Origin: Woeseiaceae bacterium
GTDB taxonomy: Bacteria; Pseudomonadota; Gammaproteobacteria; Steroidobacterales; Woeseiaceae
Assembly (NCBI GenBank): GCA_011772865.1
Contig: WVYQ01000017.1
Span: 211,410-254,195 of the forward strand
Length of the DNA: 42,786 nucleotides
Direction of reading: 5' to 3'
The position numbers and the translations under genes were made by a program. Shown here in pieces: positions 36,638 through 42,786 of the stretch (within the stretch, counting starts at the first letter, position 1; the number at the start of each line of letters is the position of its first letter). The notes under the pieces are model-generated. The model was given only the letters and a program-made list of their open reading frames with translations. It was not told where the DNA came from and searched no databases.

Positions 36638-37096
36638 TCAACTCAGGGCAATGACCTTCGGATGCACGAGTTTGTCGAAATCGCGATACGCAAGTTGGAC
36701 CAGCTCGGTGTGCGAGCCGGCGCTGAACGCGATTTCCTCATCCTCGATCAACTGCTCTGCGGCGAAGACCGGCATGTCATAGAGATTGCCAAAAGGCGGC
36801 ATGGCGCCTACCTCGCAATCCGGGAACAGTTCCCCGAACTCTTGCTCGGAGGCAATTTCTGCGTTGTCTGCGCCGGTGGCCTCTTTCAGCCGCGTCAGGC
36901 TCACGTGCAGTGATGCGGGAAGTACCGCCATCGCGAACTCACCATCCACCTTGACGATCACCGTCTTGGCGAGATGCTTCCCTGGAATGTGCGCGCTCGC
37001 TGCAATCTCCTGCGCCGTGTATTGGGGTGAGTGGGTGATAGTCTTGTACTTGACGTGGTTGCTGTCGAGGAAGCTCTTCAGTTGTTGAGAGGGCAT
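36638..37096 (-). CDS. YbaK/EbsC-type aminoacyl-tRNA deacylase
   Basis: 152 residues of the YbaK/ProX editing-domain fold, which hydrolyses mischarged tRNAs such as Cys- or Ala-tRNA-Pro. Family features: ITHSPQYTAQEIAASAHIPGKHLAKTVIVKVDGE (with the conserved Lys), ASLHVSLTRL and GAMPPFGNLYDMPVF (the conserved GxxPPFG). The substrate within the family cannot be assigned. ATG 37096 is chosen because GGAGGTG lies 8 nt upstream; three further ATGs lie upstream of that Shine-Dalgarno. Confidence 0.9.
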   Translation of the reverse strand: MPSQQLKSFLDSNHVKYKTITHSPQYTAQEIAASAHIPGKHLAKTVIVKVDGEFAMAVLPASLHVSLTRLKEATGADNAEIASEQEFGELFPDCEVGAMPPFGNLYDMPVFAAEQLIEDEEIAFSAGSHTELVQLAYRDFDKLVHPKVIALS

Positions 37097-37194
37097 CAGG
37101 TTCACCTCCATCATGACCACAGTACCCTCAAAGTATACGCCCCGAAGGCATTCACGGAGTGATGCCGGGATGGTGGCTTATACGTATTTCGGCC

Positions 37195-37223
37195 TTGACT
37201 GAGGGTTTAGTGGGCGGTCTAAT
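37195..37223 (+). promoter_or_regulatory. tRNA-Phe promoter
   Basis: TTGACT (37195-37200, 5 of 6) and TCTAAT (37218-37223, 5 of 6) with a 17-bp spacer, placing the start of transcription about 14 nt before the mature tRNA. A GC-rich discriminator (ACCCGGCCC) follows, as in stringently controlled stable RNA promoters. Confidence 0.8.
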
Positions 37224-37243
37224 ACCCGGCCCATCCCTACCAT

Positions 37244-37475
<232 letters not shown>

Positions 37476-37612
37476 AAGGATAGGAAGTTCTATCGCGTCA
37501 TTGAGCCCCGGAGAACGAAAAACGGCCGTTGCATCCTGGTGCGGAGGGCAAATAGGCGGGCGTTGTGTGTAGCTCAAGTCGTCGCGGTATGAATGGCCGG
37601 CTGCGCCGGCGG
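37476..37612. repeat. 137-bp direct repeat R, left copy
   Basis: Matches 40545-40681 with one difference (G at 37487, A at 40556). It starts AAGGATAGGAA and ends in the GC-rich palindromic stretch GCCGGCTGCGCCGGCGG. No terminal inverted repeats and no convincing gene. The reverse frame is open across both copies, but this is likely chance. Confidence 0.93.
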
Positions 37613-37626
37613 CTTGCATCATTAAC

Positions 37627-38283
37627 ATGCTCGGTCGCCCGCAACAGCAGCTCAATGAAACCTACCAGGCAGATGTCGGTCACGACGTCCGCGACTACCT
37701 GATCACCGACCCGAAGCTTGCGAGAATTCTCAGTGGCAACAATGTACTCACAGCCGGCGCCGAGTCGCTGCTCGTCTGTGAAGACAACGACGGGCTGGCT
37801 ATGTCGTTATATCTCGACGACGAGCTCCTGGACCGGGTAAGAAAAACAGATCCGGCGCAGCAACTGGCAGATGATCAGCTAGACGACCTCTGCAAGGTCA
37901 TTGAGGGCCTAAGCCATTTCATGTACGTGGCGTGGCGCGCAAACAAAGATCAGTGCATGACGCTACTCGAACTTGAACTGCAGGCCGAGGTCGACAAGTA
38001 CGTGAGCACCATTCAAATCGCTCTGGAGCAGGGTGACAACGATCTGCTTCATAGTCTGCACGGCCGGCTGTTCGACCAATGTCGGTTTCGCGACGACCTG
38101 GACCACGAGCAATTGGAGCGTTATCGAGCGGCGAGCGAATACGCCGCACGGTTTTGCCGCCGGCTAAGGCGGCGCCTCGTTCACGGTGGCGACGAGGCGC
38201 TGGACGAATTGCGCCGTTCTTACCGCATGCCCCTGGCGGACAAGATTAGCCACATTCACGCCCGTTCATGGGGTCACGCCTAG
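37627..38283 (+). CDS. Hypothetical protein, cargo of the tRNA-Phe cassette
   Basis: 218 residues, soluble, mostly helical, with no signal peptide or membrane segment. The N-terminal part is acidic (LLVCEDNDGLAMSLYLDDELLDRV). A long central helix follows (LELQAEVDKYVSTIQIALEQGDNDLLHSLHGRLF), then a very basic patch, RFCRRLRRRLVHGG, near residue 175. I do not recognise the family. The ATG lies only 15 nt after repeat R and has no Shine-Dalgarno, so the original start may have been altered by the rearrangement. Convergent with the TPR gene, 21 nt apart. Confidence 0.75.
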   Translation: MLGRPQQQLNETYQADVGHDVRDYLITDPKLARILSGNNVLTAGAESLLVCEDNDGLAMSLYLDDELLDRVRKTDPAQQLADDQLDDLCKVIEGLSHFMYVAWRANKDQCMTLLELELQAEVDKYVSTIQIALEQGDNDLLHSLHGRLFDQCRFRDDLDHEQLERYRAASEYAARFCRRLRRRLVHGGDEALDELRRSYRMPLADKISHIHARSWGHA

Positions 38284-38304
38284 CGACGCTTACCAGGTCC
38301 GTCA

Positions 38305-40506
38305 TTAGTCGAGGGGCAGTTCGCCACTGGACTTGAGCTCGTTCAGCCGCTCTGCCTGCGCGGCAAGATCCATCTGGATGTGTGCGCGAATTTCCTCAAA
38401 CTCGGGCTCGTCGCGAATCGACGCAAGGCTCGGGTCGCGGTCGAGGTGGTACCAGGTCAGCATGCGCCATCCCTCATCGACGGCAGTGCGCAGGCGATTG
38501 AGCGCCAATTCGTTTTTTCCTATTGACGCATAGGCACGGGCGTCGTCAATCCAGTAGCCATTTTCTCCGAGCCGCACCTGCGTATCCAGGGTTGCCACCA
38601 GGGCATCCACGAGCTTACGCGCGTGCCGGTCACGTCCTTCGTTTGCGAGCACGATAACGAGGTCGGCAGCAGCCCAGCGATTGCCCAGGTGAATTTCCAG
38701 GTTGTCTTCGTCAAACAACTCCGGGTACAGGCTCTGGTAGCGTAATAGTGCAGCCGTGTTGCGCCCGGCTTTAACATCCAGGTCCCGAAGGATGCGCAAC
38801 GCCGAGGAATTTTTCGGATGTACTTCGAGGAGCTGTCTCGCATACTGGCGCGCATTGTCGTCGTTGTTACGGTAAACGTTCAGTACCGTCTGGGCCCACA
38901 GGGCCCAGAAAGTATTCGGGCCACGCTCCGTGCCTTGTTCGGCCCAAAAGGCTGCACTTTCGACATCTCCAAGTTCCAGATATGCAAATGCCGGTGCCGC
39001 CTGTAAGCCCGGGCTCATCGCGTCGGCCGCCGCGGCGCGGTGGTACCAGATGAGCGACTCCTCAATCCGCCCATAGACAAGGTAGTAGATTGCCGCCACG
39101 TATACGTACGCAAACGCGTAGTCCGGATTTTGACTGATCACCCACTGGTAACGAACGAGTGCATCGTCGAAGTTGCCAGTTTGGTCGCTAACTCGTGCCC
39201 TCGTGAAATTGAGAGATATGGAGTAGGGATCCAGTTTTAGTGCGGAGTCGACAAGTTCGATGGCTTCAGCACGGTTGTTGAAGTTCCAATGCAGTTGTGC
39301 GTATAGCTGGTAGGGCCTTGGATAGTTCGGGCTGAGCTGAATTGCCTTATCGAACACGTTGCCCGCATCCTGCCACCGCTGTTGCGCCATAAGTAATAAT
39401 CCAAATGACGTATATGCCTCACCGGAGTCCGGGTCAATTTGCAGCGCCCGTTCGACGTGTGGTTGAGCAAGGACAATGCTCTCAGCTGAGGTCAAATTGC
39501 CGAAGAAGAGCTCACTTAATGTCAGGTATGAATCGGCGATTCCTACATGGGCCAGAGCGAAATCCGGATCGAGATTCAACGCTGCCTTGTAGTGTTCGAT
39601 CGCGCGACTAATAGATTCCTCCGACTCGGTGTCGGTGAGTTGTTTGCCTTTAAGGTATTCAGTGTAAGCATCGAAGTTGTCGGTAGGGCTGGCAGTTAGC
39701 GCTATAGATTCCGATTCGGTAAGCGATGTGTGGAGACTTTCGACAACAGATTCAACGATTTCGGTTTGTACGTCGAACAGGTCTTCCGCGGTAAGGTCGT
39801 AATCATAGGTGTCGGCCCAGAGATGCCTGTCCGAGGTACTCTCGATGAGCTGCACGTTCACCCGGACCCTGTTGTTAAAGTATGTGACACCACCTTCGAT
39901 GATCTTGCCGACGCCAAGGTCCTCGCCGATGTCACGCATATTCCTGTCCGCGTTACGATACTGCTCGACGGAGGTGCGCGAAATTACATGAATGGACCGA
40001 ATCTTGGACAACCGCGTCAACAGGTCGTCCTGGAGGCCCATGGCGAGAATTTCTGCGAGGCTATCGTCGTCGCTGGTTTCGTCGAATGGCAGTACTGCAA
40101 TGGCGTTCGGGTCGACATCGGCAACGGGAGCATCGGAAACGATCGGGCGGGTATCCGAAATCCCGTATCCGATGCCATAGATTGTTGCCACAATCGCGAG
40201 CGTCAGGCCCGTAATTATCAAATAGTCGGCCGAGCGCAGTGTCAGGTCTACATGGCCGCGGGCGGCGGTCGTTCGAACGATGCGGCCTTCCACAACGTCG
40301 TAGCGCCAGCCCAGGATCATAGCGATAGGGAAGCCCAATACTGAGCCGATCCAGACATAGCGTAGTGCGCTAGCAGGAATATCCCAGCTTTCGAAACCGA
40401 GACCGGCTGCCTGCAGGGCACCCCACGCACCAAGAATATACAGGCCGGCCACCCGAAACATCCGGCGGCGTCGTAACTCCGTGAGCATTGTGGTGAGCAG
40501 TCGCAC
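38305..40506 (-). CDS. Membrane TolB-like/TPR protein, cargo of the tRNA-Phe cassette
   Basis: 733 residues. Three membrane segments (about 16-36, 48-67 and 94-115), a FlgO/TolB-like domain (about 135-270, NAIAVLPFDETSDDDSLAEILAMGLQDDLLTRLSK, with GGVTYFNNRVRVNVQLI), then about eight TPR repeats (285-600) and a helical tail. Domain order matches the wHTH-TPR protein at 33620-35995, but the N-terminal DNA-binding domain is absent; it is a distant paralogue. GTG start 40506 with GGGAG 6-7 nt upstream. Repeat R lies about 40 bp upstream and may influence its expression. Confidence 0.87.
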   Translation of the reverse strand: MRLLTTMLTELRRRRMFRVAGLYILGAWGALQAAGLGFESWDIPASALRYVWIGSVLGFPIAMILGWRYDVVEGRIVRTTAARGHVDLTLRSADYLIITGLTLAIVATIYGIGYGISDTRPIVSDAPVADVDPNAIAVLPFDETSDDDSLAEILAMGLQDDLLTRLSKIRSIHVISRTSVEQYRNADRNMRDIGEDLGVGKIIEGGVTYFNNRVRVNVQLIESTSDRHLWADTYDYDLTAEDLFDVQTEIVESVVESLHTSLTESESIALTASPTDNFDAYTEYLKGKQLTDTESEESISRAIEHYKAALNLDPDFALAHVGIADSYLTLSELFFGNLTSAESIVLAQPHVERALQIDPDSGEAYTSFGLLLMAQQRWQDAGNVFDKAIQLSPNYPRPYQLYAQLHWNFNNRAEAIELVDSALKLDPYSISLNFTRARVSDQTGNFDDALVRYQWVISQNPDYAFAYVYVAAIYYLVYGRIEESLIWYHRAAAADAMSPGLQAAPAFAYLELGDVESAAFWAEQGTERGPNTFWALWAQTVLNVYRNNDDNARQYARQLLEVHPKNSSALRILRDLDVKAGRNTAALLRYQSLYPELFDEDNLEIHLGNRWAAADLVIVLANEGRDRHARKLVDALVATLDTQVRLGENGYWIDDARAYASIGKNELALNRLRTAVDEGWRMLTWYHLDRDPSLASIRDEPEFEEIRAHIQMDLAAQAERLNELKSSGELPLD

Positions 40507-40544
40507 TACATACTCCCGAATACCCTGATTGCAAATTCTAGCCG

Positions 40545-40681
40545 AAGGATAGGAAATTCTATCGCGTCATTGAGCCCCGGAGAACGAAAAACGGCCGTTG
40601 CATCCTGGTGCGGAGGGCAAATAGGCGGGCGTTGTGTGTAGCTCAAGTCGTCGCGGTATGAATGGCCGGCTGCGCCGGCGG
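40545..40681. repeat. 137-bp direct repeat R, right copy
   Basis: Second copy of the repeat at 37476-37612, 136 of 137 positions identical, same orientation. The two copies bracket the two cargo genes. Flanking bases differ on both sides, and no short target duplication was found. Confidence 0.93.
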
Positions 40682-40785
40682 GTGAGCGGGTCTCGGGCTG
40701 TGGGTTCCACACGCTGAGGTGCCGGAGGGCTTTAATTCGATCGTCGGGCGCGACGGGCGGGCTGCGTGAGCTTTGCGTGGATGAG

Positions 40786-40866
40786 CTGTGCATCGTCATG
40801 CACAGTCATGCACTTAGAGCAACGGACGCCCCGGTAACTGGTTGATAAATATGAATCGAATCAACC
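40786..40866. repeat. Two inverted repeats in the spacer between repeat R and the tRNA fragment
   Basis: CTGTGCAT (40786-40793), loop CGTC, ATGCACAG (40798-40805), with a further direct CATGCAC copy following. Then GGTTGAT (40840-40846) and ATCAACC (40860-40866). No gene is visible from 40507 to 41014; these palindromes, repeat R and the tRNA fragment are all I can see. They could be recombinase arm sites, which is speculation. Confidence 0.6.
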
Positions 40867-40876
40867 ACTTAGATTT

Positions 40877-40997
40877 CTGAAAATCCGCGTGTCGGCAGTT
40901 CGATTGATTCGAATCGCCTCAGGGCGATTCTCACCCCTTCGGGGCGCACTACGTGCGTCCTGATTCGCTGCGCGAATCGGTCTGCCCCTGGCCACCA
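40877..40997 (+). pseudogene. Broken tRNA-Phe 3' half (attachment-site-like remnant)
   Basis: 40877-40905 equals the anticodon loop to T loop of tRNA-Phe (37275-37303), and 40981-40997 equals its last 17 nt including CCA. A 75-bp insertion sits between them, inside the T loop. The 5' half (acceptor strand, D arm) is absent, so it cannot be a functional tRNA. Duplicated tRNA 3' ends are typical of integrative element boundaries. Confidence 0.92.
40906..40980. mobile_element. 75-bp four-hairpin micro-element inserted in the tRNA fragment
   Basis: It begins with the palindrome GATTCGAATC. Four successive hairpins follow, each with a 3-nt loop: AATCGCC/GGCGATT (40912-40929; a single G makes this loop four), CCCC/GGGG around TTC (40934-40944), CGCAC/GTGCG around TAC (40945-40957), and GATTCGC/GCGAATC around TGC (40962-40978). 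It resembles dispersed REP-like palindromic units. The mobile nature is inferred from its clean insertion into tRNA sequence. Confidence 0.6.
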
Positions 40998-41153
40998 ATC
41001 TTGCGATGGTGCAGTCAGGCAGCACGTGCCTGAAGGGGCAGGTCGAAGTCAAAACGGGTGCCGTGTCGTTCTTCACTTGTCACACGGATTTCGCTCCCGT
41101 GCAATTCGAGGATTCTCTTGGCGATCGCAAGCCCCAGGCCCGTGGAGCCGCGA
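40981..41153. repeat. 173-bp direct repeat, right copy (tRNA-Phe 3' end plus kinase gene tail)
   Basis: Identical to 37303-37475 with a constant offset of 3,678. Here the kinase sequence continues into the full gene, so this is the functional copy. The direct orientation means that homologous recombination between the copies would delete the cassette. Confidence 0.95.
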
Positions 41154-42499
41154 TCCTCGTCTACCTCGCGATTCTCTCTGTAAAAGCGATCGAAGATATG
41201 TGGCAGGGCCTGTGCCGAAATGCCGGCGCCGGTATCCACAACCGAAACTCCGACTGCAGCCGAGTAGGCCTGCACCGAGATCGATACCTTGCCGCCTTCA
41301 GGCGTGTATTTGAGCGCATTGCCAACCAGGTTCTCGAGGACACGCTGAATCAGGCTGATGTCCGCATAGACGTTCACGGTTTCGTCGTGAGGGTCGACTT
41401 GCAGAGATACCTGCGCCTCATCCGCCTGTAACCTGAATTCCTGCGCGACGTCGTGAATCAGTTCAGTGAGCGAGAATTCCTCGAACACCGGCGTGGCGTT
41501 GCCCGAGTCGAACATGGCGAGTTCGAACAGGTCCTGTATCAACCTGCCCAGGTGAGCAGCATGTTTACAGGCAGTATCCAGATATTGCCGGCGCGTTACC
41601 CGATCCAGCGCTTCATCCTTGATGATCAGTGTTTCGATGTACCCCTGCATCGACGCCAATGGCGTGCGCAGGTCGTGAGAGATATTCGTGAAAAGTTCAC
41701 GCCGCAGTCGATCGCTTTCCTGTAAGCGGGCAATCTGTTGCTGAATCGTATTTGTCATGAAATGGCAGGTGTTGCGCAGCTGGTCGATCTCATCTCTTGG
41801 TTGTGCGACTCTGTCAATCGGATTGTTCACCTCGAGCTGCGATTGGGTGAACTCCGTAACATCGGCAGTCAACTTGCGGAGTCTTCGGGTGAGTAAAGAA
41901 AACAGCAAAGTTCCGGCGACGAATGCGGCCAACATAAGCAGGACGATTCCCGTAGCCACCATGCGCTGCTTGTCGCTGCCGGAGACCTGCGCCGCAACAG
42001 CCTCGTATTGAGAGCCGCCGAGGACCACGTACAAGTAACCTGCGTCGCTGCTCGAAATGTCGGGATCGACAACAGGGAATGCGGAAAATATCTTTTGCGC
42101 CCCTGGATTGCGGGGATCGACGCCTTTTATCGGCAACGGCCGCGATGCGGACAGCAGATCGCGAATCGGGCCCACGTCGATGCGTTCCACAGAGATCTCA
42201 TCGGGGGCTAACGCATGGCCGAGAATCTTTCCGTCGGGCGCCAGCAGATATATCTCCGCAGTGGGGTTGATGATCATCGCGCGGTTGGACAGCTCGGACA
42301 GCGCTTCAAAGTTGACGCGGCCACCGCTGATCAGCGGTTCTGCATTGACGACATACATCGCAATCGAAGAGTTCAGTCTCTGGCTCAGCTCTTCGTGGTA
42401 AATGCGCACGCTGTAGCGGTCGATCTGGTAAAACGCGACGCCGAGCAGGAAAACAATGGCCAGCATGGCGGCCGAAAGTTTGTAGTGGAGACGATTCAC
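41015..42499 (-). CDS. Sensor histidine kinase
   Basis: 494 residues. Membrane segments at about 8-28 and 180-202 flank a periplasmic sensor domain. HAMP follows (about 203-255), then HisKA with phospho-acceptor His in NISHDLRTPLASMQGYIETL, and HATPase with N box NLVGNALKYTPEGG, G1 VVDTGAGI, F box IFDRFYR and G2 GSTGLGLAIAK. GTG 42499 overlaps the response-regulator stop (GTGA) and has GGAG 8 nt upstream; GTG 42505 is an alternative. Its 3' end lies inside the 173-bp repeat. Confidence 0.94.
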   Translation of the reverse strand: MNRLHYKLSAAMLAIVFLLGVAFYQIDRYSVRIYHEELSQRLNSSIAMYVVNAEPLISGGRVNFEALSELSNRAMIINPTAEIYLLAPDGKILGHALAPDEISVERIDVGPIRDLLSASRPLPIKGVDPRNPGAQKIFSAFPVVDPDISSSDAGYLYVVLGGSQYEAVAAQVSGSDKQRMVATGIVLLMLAAFVAGTLLFSLLTRRLRKLTADVTEFTQSQLEVNNPIDRVAQPRDEIDQLRNTCHFMTNTIQQQIARLQESDRLRRELFTNISHDLRTPLASMQGYIETLIIKDEALDRVTRRQYLDTACKHAAHLGRLIQDLFELAMFDSGNATPVFEEFSLTELIHDVAQEFRLQADEAQVSLQVDPHDETVNVYADISLIQRVLENLVGNALKYTPEGGKVSISVQAYSAAVGVSVVDTGAGISAQALPHIFDRFYRENREVDEDRGSTGLGLAIAKRILELHGSEIRVTSEERHGTRFDFDLPLQARAA

Positions 42500-42786
42500 G
42501 CGCACTGCTCCTGATCGAGCAAACCGTTCATCTTGTAGCCGACACCCCACATGGTGACGATGAACTCCGGATGTGCCGGATCATTCTCGATCTTTTTGCG
42601 TAGTCGATTGATGTGTGAGTTTACGGTGTGCTCGTAGCCTTCGTGACCGTATCCCCACACATGGTCCAGAAGCTCCGCCCGGCTGAAGACGCGGCCAGGG
42701 TGCTTTGCGAAGTGAAACAGCAAATCGAATTCCCTGGCCGTAAGCTCGACGGCTTCGCCGCGAACCGCCGCATTTCGCGTTGCCGG
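42496..42786 (-). CDS. OmpR/PhoB-family response regulator (N-terminus beyond window edge)
   Basis: The last 96 residues are visible, the DNA-binding winged helix: VELTAREFDLLFHFAKHPGRVFSRAELLDHVWGYG, TVNSHINRLRKKIE and the C-terminal hairpin FIVTMWGVGYKM. The receiver domain lies off the right edge. Its TGA overlaps the kinase start, so the pair is translationally coupled as a two-component system; the signal sensed is unknown. Confidence 0.93.
   Translation of the reverse strand, partial: PATRNAAVRGEAVELTAREFDLLFHFAKHPGRVFSRAELLDHVWGYGHEGYEHTVNSHINRLRKKIENDPAHPEFIVTMWGVGYKMNGLLDQEQCA

Noticed and set aside
37481..37496. GATAG...CTATC palindrome at the start of repeat R, reminiscent of an FRT-like recombinase site
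   Set aside because: The resemblance is short, arms are only 5 bp, and no tyrosine recombinase gene is present; it is not enough to call a recombination site.
37476..37655. Reverse-strand open frame shared by both copies of repeat R
   Set aside because: The two copies differ in where the frame begins and ends because flanks differ, and there is no start signal; the shared peptide simply reflects the repeat.

Overview
This window reads as about 43 kb of chromosome from a GC-rich gammaproteobacterium. Supporting signs are tesA divergent from ybbA-ybbP, a tryptophan-codon leader peptide and attenuator ahead of trp genes, an asmA-mutY-yggX block, YcgN, and an E. coli-type PEP carboxylase. Abundant TolB-like/TPR membrane proteins (one with a CadC-type DNA-binding domain) would fit a marine lineage such as Woeseiales or its relatives. 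That taxonomic guess is inference only. Genes are tightly packed with many 4-bp start/stop overlaps, and three convergent pairs share overlapping stop codons.

Layout. 1-5657: fadD (cut by the left edge), tesA, divergent ybbA-ybbP and a Nudix hydrolase. 5654-8762: a D-2-hydroxyacid dehydrogenase, YcgN, a flavoprotein resembling iodotyrosine deiodinase, and a TraB/GumN protein. 8772-14680: ppc, an unusual protein that looks like a degenerate ribonucleotide reductase barrel, and an SLC13-type permease. 14728-21582: a complete trpEGDCFBA operon with promoter, apparently leaderless trpL (three Trp codons in a row) and attenuator, ending in a small DUF2007/zinc-ribbon gene. 21579-29208: a GGDEF protein with a degraded EAL domain, an ECF sigma/anti-sigma/DUF4097 operon, and AsmA-mutY-yggX. 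29205-33070: an Lrp-egtB-egtD operon (ergothioneine synthesis) divergent from alanine dehydrogenase. 33133-37096: a lipoprotein, a CadC-like wHTH-TM-TPR protein, a small membrane protein and a YbaK-type deacylase.

37195-42786 is the most unusual part. An intact tRNA-Phe is followed by an exact copy of the 3' end of a sensor kinase gene. Next come a 137-bp repeat, two cargo genes (an unknown protein and a TolB/TPR membrane protein), a second copy of the 137-bp repeat, a broken tRNA-Phe 3' half interrupted by a 75-bp run of four tiny hairpins, and finally the intact kinase with its response regulator. Recombination between the two 173-bp copies would excise 3,678 bp and restore tRNA-Phe directly beside the kinase gene. 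No integrase or transposase is visible.

The main functional units are the tryptophan pathway under attenuation control, ergothioneine synthesis next to an Lrp/alanine dehydrogenase pair, envelope functions (YbbAP-TesA, AsmA, ECF/DUF4097), and a recently rearranged tRNA-linked cassette beside a two-component system.
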